64,000 nucleotides of DNA, from NCBI GenBank assembly GCA_030867875.1, contig JAOWCC010000577.1:76489740-76553739 (forward strand). Direction: 5' to 3'. The translations under genes were made by a program, and so were the position numbers. Each line of letters begins with the position of its first letter. Position 1 is the stretch's first letter. The stretch comes from Actinernus sp. WN-2022 (lineage: Eukaryota; Cnidaria; Anthozoa; Actiniaria; Actinernidae). The notes beneath the pieces were generated by a model that was not told where the DNA came from, searched no databases, and worked only from the letters and a program-made list of their open reading frames with translations. Below are positions 32,314 to 45,220 of this stretch, piece after piece.

Positions 32314-32483
32314 TCATGAGCGTAGTTATCACAAAAAGGCTACTACTACCCACCACACTTGGCTGGCATGCACGCAGTGTTTGGTCTCCCGGCTTTTCTC
32401 GTTTTTGTTTCAGTCCTTAACCGGTTTTCTTATCAGAGGGGTGTTAGACGTGAGTCCTCCTTTTGTGTTAATGTTGCTCATGA
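32314..32483 (+). repeat. 164-bp optional block in a satellite monomer (representative copy), bounded by TCATGA
   Basis: Monomers of 493 bp (such as 32157-32649) contain a block starting GAGCGTAGTTATCAC and ending TTGTGTTAATGTTGCTCATGA, between direct repeats TCATGA at 32314-32319 and 32478-32483. Block-free monomers read TCATTGA or TCAATGA here. Eighteen copies are visible, near 23572, 24399, 25884, 28030, 29516, 32319, 36441, 37927, 39742, 42211, 46328, 46824, 49624, 50778, 52590, 56707, 58522 and 60991. The leftmost copy begins the array, directly next to the (TA)n tract. It is somewhat diverged. Confidence 0.88.
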
Positions 32484-35400
32484 TAGAACATGCACTGTTG
32501 TCGATATTCCAGAATTTTCTCTCTTTATGAAAAGCCATATGCGCTCATGAATTCTCAGACGTTACGATGTCGATACGTCAGTATTTTCTCTCTTTATTAA
32601 AAGCCTATAGGCGCTCGCGAGTTTTATCGCTCTTTACGATGCATAGATAATGCTAAATCGTTTAGAGGTGCCGGCTCATGTAATGATCCTACTTTGCATT
32701 TCAGTGAGCGTTCAGTCTGAAACGGCGATTGGTCCGATGATAGCAGTGCAACGTTCTGCAGTGCACCCTGGGAATGCAGCCCGAACTATAGGTAACACTG
32801 CGTACATCATTGATAGAACATGCACTGTTGTCGATATTTCAGAATTTTCTCTCTTTATGAAAAGCCATATGCGCTAATGAATTTTCGGTCATTACGATGT
32901 CGATACTTCAGTATTTTCTCTCTTTATTAAAAGCCTATAGGCGCTCGCGAGTTTTATCGCTCTTTACGATGCATAGATAATGCTAAATCGTTTAGAAGTG
33001 CCGGCTCATGTAATGATCCTACTTTGCATTTCAGTGTGCGTTCAGTCTGAAACGGCGATTGGTCCGATGATAGCAGTGCAACGTTCTGCAGTGCACCCTG
33101 GGAATGCAGCCCGAACTATAGGTAACACTGCGCACATCAATTGATAGCAAACTGTTGTCCATATTTCAGAATTTTCTCTCTTTATTAAAAGCCATATGCG
33201 CTCATGAATTATCAGACGTTACGATGTCGATACGTCAGTATTTTCTCTCTTTATTAAAAGCATATAGGCGCTCGCGAGTTTTATCGCTCTTCACGATGCT
33301 TAAATAATGCTAAATCGTTTAGAAGTGCCGGCTCATGTAGTTATCCTACTTTGCATTTCAGTGTACGTGCGTTCATTCTGAAACGGCAATTGGTCCGATG
33401 ATATCAGTGCAACGTTCTGCACTGCCTCCTGGGAATGCAACCCGAACTATAGGTAAAACTGCGCACATCAATTGATAGCAAACTGTTGTCGATATTTCAG
33501 AATTTTCTCTCTTTATGAAAAGCCATATGCGCTCATGAATTCTCAGACGTTACGATGTCGATACGTCAGTATTTTCTCTCTTTATTAAAAGGCTATAGGC
33601 GCTCGCGAGTTTTATCGCTCTTTACGATGCATAGATAATGCTAAATCGTTTAGAGGTGCCGGCTCATGTAATGATCCTACTTTGCATTTCAGTGAGCGTT
33701 CAGTCTGAAACGGCGATTGGTCCGATGATAGCAGTGCAACGTTCTGCAGTGCACCCTGGGAATGCAGCCCGAACTATAGGTAACACTGCGTACATCATTG
33801 ATAGAACATGCACTGTTGTCGATATTTCAGAATTTTCTCTCTTTATGAAAAGCCATATGCGCTAATGAATTTTCGGTCATTACGATGTCGATACTTCAGT
33901 ATTTTCTCTCTTTATTAAAAGCCAATAGGCGCTCGCGAGTTTTATCGCTCTTTACGATGCATAGATAATGCTAAATCGTTTAGAAGTGCCGGCTCATGTA
34001 ATGATCCTACTTTGCATTTCAATGTGCGTTCAGTCTGAAACGGCGATTGGTCCGATGATAGCAGTGCAACGTTCTGCAGTGCACCCTGGGAATGCAGCCC
34101 GAACTATAGGTAACACTGCGCACATCAATTAATAGCAAACTGTTGTCCATATTTCAGAATTTTCTCTCTTTATTAAAAGCCATATGCGCTCATGAATTCT
34201 CAGACGTTACGATGTCGATATGTCAGTATTTTCTCTCTTTATTAAAAGCATATAGGCGGTCGCGAGTTTTATCGCTCTTCACGATGCTTAAATAATGCTA
34301 AATCGTTTAGAAGTGCCGGCTCATGTAGTTATCCTACTTTGCATTTCAGTTTACGTGCGTTCATTCTGAAACGGCGATTGGTCCGATGATATCAGTGCAA
34401 CGTTCTGCACTGCCTCCTGGGAATGCAACCCGAACTATAGGTAAAACTGCGCACATCAATTGATAGCAAACTGTTGTCGATATTTCAGAATTTTCTCTCT
34501 TTATTAAAAGCCATATGCGCTCATGAATTCTCAGACGTTACGATGTCGATACGTCAGTATTTTCTTTCTTTATTAAAAGCCTATAGGCGCTCGCGAGTTT
34601 CATCGCTCTTTACGATGCATAGATAATGCTAAATCGTTTAGAAGTGCCGGCTCATGTAGTTATCCTACTTTGCATTTCAGTGTACGTGCGTTCAGTCTGA
34701 AACGGCGATTGGTCCGATGATAGCAGTGCAACGTTCTGCAGTGCACCCTGGGAATGCAGCCCGAACTATAGGTAACACTGCGTACATCATTGATAGAACA
34801 TGCACTGTTGTCGATATTTCAGAATTTTCTCTCTTTATGAAAAGCCATATGCGCTAATGAATTTTCGGTCATTACGATGTCGATACTTCAGTATTTTCTC
34901 TCTTTATTAAAAGCCTATAGGCGCTCGCGAGTTTTATCGCTCTTTACGATGCATAGATAATGCTAAATCGTTTAGAAGTGCCGGCTCATGTAATGATCCT
35001 ACTTTGCATTTCAGTGTGCGTTCAGTCTGAAACGGCGATTGGTCCGATGATAGCAGTGCAACGTTCTGCAGTGCACCCTGGGAATGCAGCCCGAACTATA
35101 GGTAACACTGCGCACATCAATTGATAGCAAACTGTTGTCCATATTTCAGAATTTTCTCTCTTTATTAAAAGCCATATGCGCTCATGAATTCTCAGACGTT
35201 ACGATGTCGATACGTCAGTATTTTCTCTCTTTATTAAAAGCATATAGGCGTTCGCGAGTTTTATCGCTCTTCACGATGCTTAAATAATGCTAAATCGTTT
35301 AGAAGTGCCGGCTCATGTAGTTATCCTACTTTGCATTTCAGTGTACGTGCGTTCAGTCTGAAACGGCGATTGGTCCGATGATAGCAGTGCAACGTTCTGC

Positions 35401-37620
35401 AGTGCACCCTGGGAATGCAGCCCGAACTATAGGTAACACTGCGTACATCATTGATAGAACATGCACTGTTGTCGATATTTCAGAATTTTCTCTCTTTATG
35501 AAAAGCCATATGCGCTAATGAATTTTCGGTCATTACGATGTCGATACTTCAGTATTTTCTCTCTTTATTAAAAGCCTATAGGCGCTCGCGAGTTTTATCG
35601 CTCTTTACGATGCATAGATAATGCTAAATCGTTTAGAAGTGCCGGCTCATGTAATGATCCTACTTTGCATTTCAGTGTGCGTTCAGTCTGAAACGGCGAT
35701 TGGTCCGATGATAGCAGTGCAACGTTCTGCAGTGCACCCTGGGAATGCAGCCCGAACTATAGGTAACACTGCGCACATCAATTGATAGCAAACTGTTGTC
35801 CATATTTCAGAATTTTCTCTCTTTATTAAAAGCCATATGCGCTCATGAATTCTCAGACGTTACGATGTCGATACGTCAGTATTTTCTCTCTTTATTAAAA
35901 GCATATAGGCGTTCGCGAGTTTTATCGCTCTTCACGATGCTTAAATAATGCTAAATCGTTTAGAAGTGCCGGCTCATGTAGTTATCCTACTTTGCATTTC
36001 AGTGTACGTGCGTTCATTCTGAAACGGCGATTGGTCCGATGATATCAGTGCAACGTTCTGCACTGCCTCCTGGGAATGCAACGCGAACTATAGGTAAAAC
36101 TGCGCACATCAATTGATAGCAAACTGTTGTCGATATTTCAGAATTTTCTCTCTTTATTAAAAGCCATATGCGCTCATGAATTCTCAGACGTTACGATGTC
36201 GATACGTCAGTATTTTCTCCCTTTATTAAAAGCCTATAGGCGCTCGCGAGTTTTATCGCTCTTTACGATGCATAGATAATGCTAAATCGTTTAGAGGTGC
36301 CGGCTCATGTAATGATCCTACTTTGCATTTCAGTGAGCGTTCAGTCTGAAACGGCGATTGGTCCGATGATAGCAGTGCAACGTTCTGCAGTGCACCCTGG
36401 GAATGCAGCCCGAACTATAGGTAACACTGCGTACATCATGAGCGTAGTTATCACAAAAAGGCTACTACTACCCACCACACTTGGCTGGCATGCACGCAGT
36501 GTTTGGTCTCCCGGCTTTTCTCGTTTTTGTTTCAGTCCTTAACCGGTTTTCTTATCAGAGGGGTGTTAGACGTGAGTCCTCCTTTTGTGTTAATGTTGCT
36601 CATGATAGAACATGCACTGTTGTCGATATTTCAGAATTTTCTCTCTTTATGAAAAGCCATATGCGCTCATGAATTCTCAGACGTTACGATGTCGATACGT
36701 CAGTATTTTCTCTCTTTATTAAAAGCCTATAGGCGCTCGCCAGTTTTATCGCTCTTCACGATGCTTAAATAATGCTAAATCGTTTAGAAGTGCCGGCTCA
36801 TGTAGTTATCCTACTTTGCATTTCAGTGTACGTGCGTTCAGTCTGAAACGGCGATTGGTCCGATGATAGCAGTGCAACGTTCTGCAGTGCACCCTGGGAA
36901 TGCAGCCCGAACTATAGGTAACACTGCGTACATCATTGATAGAACATGCACTGTTGTCGATATTTCAGAATTTTCTCTCTTTATGAAAAGCCATATGCGC
37001 TAATGAATTTTCGGTCATTACGATGTCGATACTTCAGTATTTTCTCTCTTTATTAAAAGCCTATAGGCGCTCGCGAGTTTTATCGCTCTTTACGATGCAT
37101 AGATAATGCTAAATCGTTTAGAAGTGCCGGCTCATGTAATGATCCTACTTTGCATTTCAGTGTGCGTTCAGTCTGAAACGGCGATTGGTCCGATGATAGC
37201 AGTGCAACGTTCTACAGTGCACCCTGGGAATGCAGCCCGAACTATAGGTAACACTGCGCACATCAATTGATAGCAAACTGTTGTCCATATTTCAGAATTT
37301 TCTCTCTTTATTAAAAGCCATATGCGCTCATGAATTCTCAGACGTTACGATGTCGATACGTCAGTATTTTTCTCTCTTTATTAAAAGCATATAGGCGTTC
37401 GCGAGTTTTATCGCTCTTCACGATGCTTAAATAATGCTAAATCGTTTAGAAGTGCCGGCTCATGTAGTTATCCTACTTTGCATTTCAGTGTACGTGCGTT
37501 CATTCTGAAACGGCGATTGGTCCGATGATATCAGTGCAACGTTCTGCACTGCCTCCTGGGAATGCAACGCGAACTATAGGTAAAACTGCGCACATCAATT
37601 GATAGCAAACTGTTGTCGAT

Positions 37621-40600
37621 ATTTCAGAATTTTCTCTCTTTATTAAAAGCCATATGCGCTCATGAATTCTCAGACATTACGATGTCGATACGTCAGTATT
37701 TTCTCCCTTTATTAAAAGCCTATAGGCGCTCGCGAGTTTTATCGCTCTTTACGATGCATAGATAATGCTAAATCGTTTAGAGGTGCCGGCTCATGTAATG
37801 ATCCTACTTTGCATTTCAGTGAGCGTTCAGTCTGAAACGGCGATTGGTCCGATGATAGCAGTGCAACGTTCTGCAGTGCACCCTGGGAATGCAGCCCGAA
37901 CTATAGGTAACACTGCGTACATCATGAGCGTAGTTATCACAAAAAGGCTACTACTACCCACCACACTTGGCTGGCATGCACGCAGTGTTTGGTCTCCCGG
38001 CTTTTCTCGTTTTTGTTTCAGTCCTTAACCGGTTTTCTTATCAGAGGGGTGTTAGACGTGAGTCCTCCTTTTGTGTTAATGTTGCTCATGATAGAACATG
38101 CACTGTTGTCGATATTTCAGAATTTTCTCTCTTTATGAAAAGCCATATGCGCTCATGAATTCTCAGACGTTACGATGTCGATACGTCAGTATTTTCTCTC
38201 TTTATTAAAAGCCTATAGGCGCTCTCCAGTTTTATCGCTCTTCACGATGCTTAAATAATGCTAAATCGTTTAGAAGTGCCGGCTCATGTAGTTATCCTAC
38301 TTTGTATTTCAGTGTACGTGCGTTCAGTCTGAAACGGCGATTGGTCCGATGATAGCAGTGCAACGTTCTGCAGTGCACCCTGGGAATGCAGCCCGAACTA
38401 TAGGTAACACTGCGTACATCAATGATAGAACATGCACTGTTGTCGATATTTCAGAATTTTCTCTCTTTATTAAAAGCCATATGTGCTCATGAATTCTCAG
38501 ACGTTACGATGTCGATACGTCAGTATTTTCTCTCTTTATTAAAAGCCTATAGGCGCTCGCGAGTTTTATCGCTCTTTACGATGCATAGATAATGCTAAAT
38601 CGTTTAGAGGTGCCGGCTCATGTAATGATCCTACTTTGCATTTCAGTGAGCGTTCAGTCTGAAACGGCGATTGGTCCGATGATAGCAGTGCAACGTTCTG
38701 CAGTGCACCCTGGGAATGCAGCCCGAACTATAGGTAACACTGCGTACATCATTGATAGAACATGCACTGTTGTCGATATTTCAGAATTTTCTCTCTTTAT
38801 GAAAAGCCATATGCGCTAATGAATTTTCGGTCATTACGATGTCGATACTTCAGTATTTTCTCTCTTTATTAAAAGCCTATAGGCGCTCGCGAGTTTTATC
38901 GCTCTTTACGATGCATAGATAATGCTAAATCGTTTAGAAGTGCCGGCTCATGTAATGATCCTACTTTGCATTTCAGTGTGCGTTCAGTCTGAAACGGCGA
39001 TTGGTCCGATGATTGCAGTGCAACGTTCTGCAGTGCACCCTGGGAATGCAGCCCGAACTATAGGTAACACTGCGCACATCAATTGATAGCAAACTGTTGT
39101 CCATATTTCAGAATTTTCTCTCTTTATTAAAAGCCATATGCGCTCATGAATTCTCAGACGTTACGATGTCGATACGTCAGTATTTTCTCTCTTTATTAAA
39201 AGCATATAGGCGCTCGCGAGTTTTATCGCTCTTCACGATGCTTACATAATGCTAAATCGTTTAGAAGTGCCGGCTCATGTAGTTATCCTACTTTGGATTT
39301 CAGTGTACGTGCGTTCATTCTGAAACGGCGATTGGTCCGATGATATCAGTGCAACGTTCTGCACTGCCTCCTGGGAATGCAACCCGAACTATAGGTAAAA
39401 CTGCGCACATCAATTGATAGCAAACTGTTGTCGATATTTCAGAATTTTCTCTCTTTATTAAAAGCCATATGCGCTCATGAATTCTCAGACGTTACGATGT
39501 CGATACGTCAGTATTTTCTCTCTTTATTAAAAGCCTATAGGCGCTCGCGAGTTTTATCGCTCTTTACGATGCATAGATAATGCTAAATCGTTTAGAGGTG
39601 CCGGCTCATGTAATGATCCTACTTTGCATTTCAGTGAGCGTTCAGTCTGAAACGGCGATTGGTCCGATGATAGCAGTGCAACGTTCTGCAGTGCACCCTG
39701 GGAATGCAGCCCGAACTATAGGTAACACTGCGTACATCATGAGCGTAGTTATCACAAAAAGGCTACTACTACCCACCACACTTGGCTGGCATGCACGCAG
39801 TGTTTGGTCTCCCGGCTTTTCTCGTTTTTGTTTCAGTCCTTAACCGGTTTTCTTATCAGAGGGGTGTTAGACGTGAGTCCTCCTTTTGTGTTAATGTTGC
39901 TCATGATAGAACATGCACTGTTGTCGATATTTCAGAATTTTCTCTCTTTATGAAAAGCCATATGCGCTCATGAATTCTCAGACGTTACGATGTCGATACG
40001 TCAGTATTTTCTCTCTTTATTAAAAGCCTATAGGCGCTCTCCAGTTTTATCGCTCTTCACGATGCTTAAATAATGCTAAATCGTTTAGAAGTGCCGGCTC
40101 ATGTAATGATCCTACTTTGCATTTCAGTGAGCGTTCAGTCTGAAACGGCGATTGGTCCGATGATAGCAGTGCAACGTTCTGCAGTGCACCCTGGGAATGC
40201 AGCCCGAACTATAGGTAACACTGCGTACATCATTGATAGAACATGCACTGTTGTCGATATTTCAGAATTTTCTCTCTTTATGAAAAGCCATATGCGCTAA
40301 TGAATTTTCGGTCATTACGATGTCGATACTTCAGTATTTTCTCTCTTTATTAAAAGCCTATAGGCGCTCGCGAGTTTTATCGCTCTTTACGATGCATAGA
40401 TAATGCTAAATCGTTTAGAAGTGCCGGCTCATGTAATGATCCTACTTTGCATTTCAGTGTGCGTTCAGTCTGAAACGGCGATTGGTCCGATGATTGCAGT
40501 GCAACGTTCTGCAGTGCACCCTGGGAATGCAGCCCGAACTATAGGTAACACTGCGCACATCAATTGATAGCAAACTGTTGTCCATATTTCAGAATTTTCT

Positions 40601-43600
40601 CTCTTTATTAAAAGCCATATGCGCTCATGAATTCTCAGACGTTACGATGTCGATACGTCAGTATTTTCTCTCTTTATTAAAAGCATATAGGCGCTCGCGA
40701 GTTTTATCGCTCTTCACGATGCTTACATAATGCTAAATCGTTTAGAAGTGCCGGCTCATGTAGTTATCCTACTTTGGATTTCAGTGTACGTGCGTTCATT
40801 CTGAAACGGCGATTGGTCCGATGATATCAGTGCAACGTTCTGCACTGCCTCCTGGGAATGCAACCCGAACTATAGGTAAAACTGCGCACATCAATTGATA
40901 GCAAACTGTTGTCGATATTTCAGAATTTTCTCTCTTTATTAAAAGCCATATGCGCTCATGAATTCTCAGACGTTACGATGTCGATACGTCAGTATTTTCT
41001 CTCTTTATTAAAAGCCTATAGGCGCTCGCGAGTTTTATCGCTCTTTACGATGCATAGATAATGCTAAATCGTTTAGAGGTGCCGGCTCATGTAATGATCC
41101 TACTTTGCATTTCAGTGAGCGTTCAGTCTGAAACGGCGATTGGTCCGATGATAGCAGTGCAACGTTCTGCAGTGCACCCTGGGAATGCAGCCCGAACTAT
41201 AGGTAACACTGCGTACATCAATGATAGAACATGCACTGTTGTCGATATTTCAGAATTTTCTCTCTTTATGAAAAGCCATATGCGCTAATGAATTTTCGGT
41301 CATTACGATGTCGATACTTCAGTATTTTCTCTCTTTATTAAAAGCCTATAGGCGCTCGCGAGTTTTATCGCTCTTTACGATGCATAGATAATGCTAAATC
41401 GTTTAGAAGTGCCGGCTCATGTAATGATCCTACTTTGCATTTCAGTGTGCGTTCAGTCTGAAACGGCGATTGGTCCGATGATAGCAGTGCAACGTTCTGC
41501 AGTGCACCCTGGGAATGCAGCCCGAACTATAGGTAACACTGCGCACATCAATTGATAGCAAACTGTTGTCCATATTTCAGAATTTTCTCTCTTTATTAAA
41601 AGCCATATGCGCTCATGAATTCTCAGACGTTACGATGTCGATACGTCAGTATTTTCTCTCTTTATTAAAAGCATATAGGCGCTCGCGAGTTTTATCCCTC
41701 TTCACGATGCTTAAATAATGCTAAATCGTTTAGAAGTGCCGGCTCATGTAGTTATCCTACTTTGCATTTCAGTGTACGTGCGTTCATTCTGAAACGGCGA
41801 TTGGTCCGATGATATCAGTGCAACGTTCTGCACTGCCTCCTGGGAATGCAACCCGAACTATAGGTAAAACTGCGCACATCAATTGATAGCAAACTGTTGT
41901 CGATATTTCAGAATTTTCCCTCTTTATTAAAAGCCATATGCGCTCATGAATTCTCAGACGTTACGATGTCGATACGTCAGTATTTTCTCTCTTTATTAAA
42001 AGCCTATAGGCGCTCGCGAGTTTTATCGCTCTTTACGATGCATAGATAATGCTAAATCGTTTAGAGGTGCCGGCTCATGTAATGATCCTACTTTGCATTT
42101 CAGTGAGCGTTCAGTCTGAAACGGCGATTGGTCCGATGATAGCAGTGCAACGTTCTGCAGTGCACCCTGGGAATGCAGCCCGAACTATAGGTAACACTGC
42201 GTACATCATGAGCGTAGTTATCACAAAAAGGCTACTACTACCCACCACACTTGGCTGGCATGCACGCAGTGTTTGGTCTCCCGGCTTTTCTCGTTTTTGT
42301 TTCAGTCCTTAACCGGTTTTCTTATCAGAGGGGTGTTAGACGTGAGTCCTCCTTTTGTGTTAATGTTGCTCATGATAGAACATGCACTGTTGTCGATATT
42401 CCAGAATTTTCTCTCTTTATGAAAAGCCATATGCGCTCATGAATTCTCAGACGTTACGATGTCGATACGTCAGTATTTTCTCTCTTTATTAAAAGCCTAT
42501 AGGCGCTCGCGAGTTTTATCGCTCTTTACGATGCATAGATAATGCTAAATCGTTTAGAGGTGCCGGCTCATGTAATGATCCTACTTTGCATTTCAGTGAG
42601 CGTTCAGTCTGAAACGGCGATTGGTCCGATGATAGCAGTGCAACGTTCTGCAGTGCACCCTGGGAATGCAGCCCGAACTATAGGTAACACTGCGTACATC
42701 ATTGATAGAACATGCACTGTTGTCGATATTTCAGAATTTTCTCTCTTTATGAAAAGCCATATGCGCTAATGAATTTTCGGTCATTACGATGTCGATACTT
42801 CAGTATTTTCTCTCTTTATTAAAAGCCTATAGGCGCTCGCGAGTTTTATCGCTCTTTACGATGCATAGATAATGCTAAATCGTTTAGAAGTGCCGGCTCA
42901 TGTAATGATCCTACTTTGCATTTCAGTGTGCGTTCAGTCTGAAACGGCGATTGGTCCGATGATAGCAGTGCAACGTTCTGCAGTGCACCCTGGGAATGCA
43001 GCCCGAACTATAGGTAACACTGCGCACATCAATTGATAGCAAACTGTTGTCCATATTTCAGAATTTTCTCTCTTTATTAAAAGCCATATGCGCTCATGAA
43101 TTCTCAGACGTTACGATGTCGATACGTCAGTATTTTCTCTCTTTATTAAAAGCATATAGGCGCTCGCGAGTTTTATCGCTCTTCACGATGCTTAAATAAT
43201 GCTAAATCGTTTAGAAGTGCCGGCTCATGTAGTTATCCTACTTTGCATTTCAGTGTACGTGCGTTCATTCTGAAACGGCAATTGGTCCGATGATATCAGT
43301 GCAACGTTCTGCACTGCCTCCTGGGAATGCAACCCGAACTATAGGTAAAACTGCGCACATCAATTGATAGCAAACTGTTGTCGATATTTCAGAATTTTCT
43401 CTCTTTATTAAAAGCCATATGCGCTCATGAATTCTCAGACGTTACGATGTCGATACGTCAGTATTTTCTCTCTTTATTAAAAGGCTATAGGCGCTCGCGA
43501 GTTTTATCGCTCTTTACGATGCATAGATAATGCTAAATCGTTTAGAGGTGCCGGCTCATGTAATGATCCTACTTTGCATTTCAGTGAGCGTTCAGTCTGA

Positions 43601-45220
43601 AACGGCGATTGGTCCGATGATAGCAGTGCAACGTTCTGCAGTGCACCCTGGGAATGCAGCCCGAACTATAGGTAACACTGCGTACATCATTGATAGAACA
43701 TGCACTGTTGTCGATATTTCAGAATTTTCTCTCTTTATGAAAAGCCATATGCGCTAATGAATTTTCGGTCATTACGATGTCGATACTTCAGTATTTTCTC
43801 TCTTTATTAAAAGCCAATAGGCGCTCGCGAGTTTTATCGCTCTTTACGATGCATAGATAATGCTAAATCGTTTAGAAGTGCCGGCTCATGTAATGATCCT
43901 ACTTTGCATTTCAATGTGCGTTCAGTCTGAAACGGCGATTGGTCCGATGATAGCAGTGCAACGTTCTGCAGTGCACCCTGGGAATGCAGCCCGAACTATA
44001 GGTAACACTGCGCACATCAATTAATAGCAAACTGTTGTCCATATTTCAGAATTTTCTCTCTTTATTAAAAGCCATATGCGCTCATGAATTCTCAGACGTT
44101 ACGATGTCGATATGTCAGTATTTTCTCTCTTTATTAAAAGCATATAGGCGGTCGCGAGTTTTATCGCTCTTCACGATGCTTAAATAATGCTAAATCGTTT
44201 AGAAGTGCCGGCTCATGTAGTTATCCTACTTTGCATTTCAGTGTACGTGCGTTCATTCTGAAACGGCGATTGGTCCGATGATATCAGTGCAACGTTCTGC
44301 ACTGCCTCCTGGGAATGCAACCCGAACTATAGGTAAAACTGCGCACATCAATTGATAGCAAACTGTTGTCGATATTTCAGAATTTTCTCTCTTTATTAAA
44401 AGCCATATGCGCTCATGAATTCTCAGACGTTACGATGTCGATACGTCAGTATTTTCTTTCTTTATTAAAATCCTATAGGCGCTCGCGAGTTTCATCGCTC
44501 TTTACGATGCATAGATAATGCTAAATCGTTTAGAAGTGCCGGCTCATGTAATGATCCTACTTTGCATTTCAGTGTGCGTTCAGTCTGAAACGGCGATTGG
44601 TCCGATGATAGCAGTGCAACGTTCTGCAGTGCACCCTGGGAATGCAGCCCGAACTATAGGTAACACTGCGTACATCAATGATAGAACATGCACTGTTGTC
44701 GATATTTCAGAATTTTCTCTCTTTATGAAAAGCCATATGCGCTAATGAATTTTCGGTCATTACGATGTCGATACTTCAGTATTTTCTCTCTTTATTAAAA
44801 GCATATAGGCGCTCGCGAGTTTTATCGCTCTTCACGATGCTTAAATAATGCTAAATCGTTTAGAAGTGCCGGCTCATGTAGTTATCCTACTTTGCGTTTC
44901 AGTGAGCGTTCAGTCTGAAACCGCGATTGGTCCGATGATAGCAGTGCAACGTTCTGCACTGCCTCCTGGGAATGCAACCCGAACTATAGGTAAAACTGCG
45001 CACATCAATTGATAGCAAACTGTTGTCGATATTTCAGAATTTTCTCTCTTTATTAAAAGCCATATGCGCTCATGAATTCTCAGACGTTACGATGTCGATA
45101 CGTCAGTATTTGCTCTCTTTATTAAAAGCCTATAGGCGCTCGCGAGTTTTATCGCTCTTTACGATGCATAGATAATGCTAAATCGTTTAGAGGTGCCGGC
45201 TCATGTAATGATCCTACTTT
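37621..45220 (+). repeat. 7.6-kb duplicated segment, matches 56401-64000 (offset 18780)
   Basis: Monomer starts 37765, 38592, 39580, 40073, 41061, 42049, 42542, 43530 and 44518 map to 56545 through 63298 at a constant offset of 18780. Private marks agree: CAGACATTACG at 37671/56451, GATTGCAGTG at 39013/57793 and CAGTATTTGCTCTC near 45110/63890. The match is still running at the window end. Confidence 0.85.

Larger units (their letters stand above)
30181..34645 (+). repeat. Multi-kilobase duplicated segment, matches 40073-44537 (offset 9892)
   Basis: Monomer starts 30181, 31169, 32157, 32650 and 33638 map to 40073, 41061, 42049, 42542 and 43530. The private variant GATATTCCAG near 32505 recurs near 42397. 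It overlaps the 26215-31325 duplication, so the array was built by repeated nested duplications. Confidence 0.8.
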
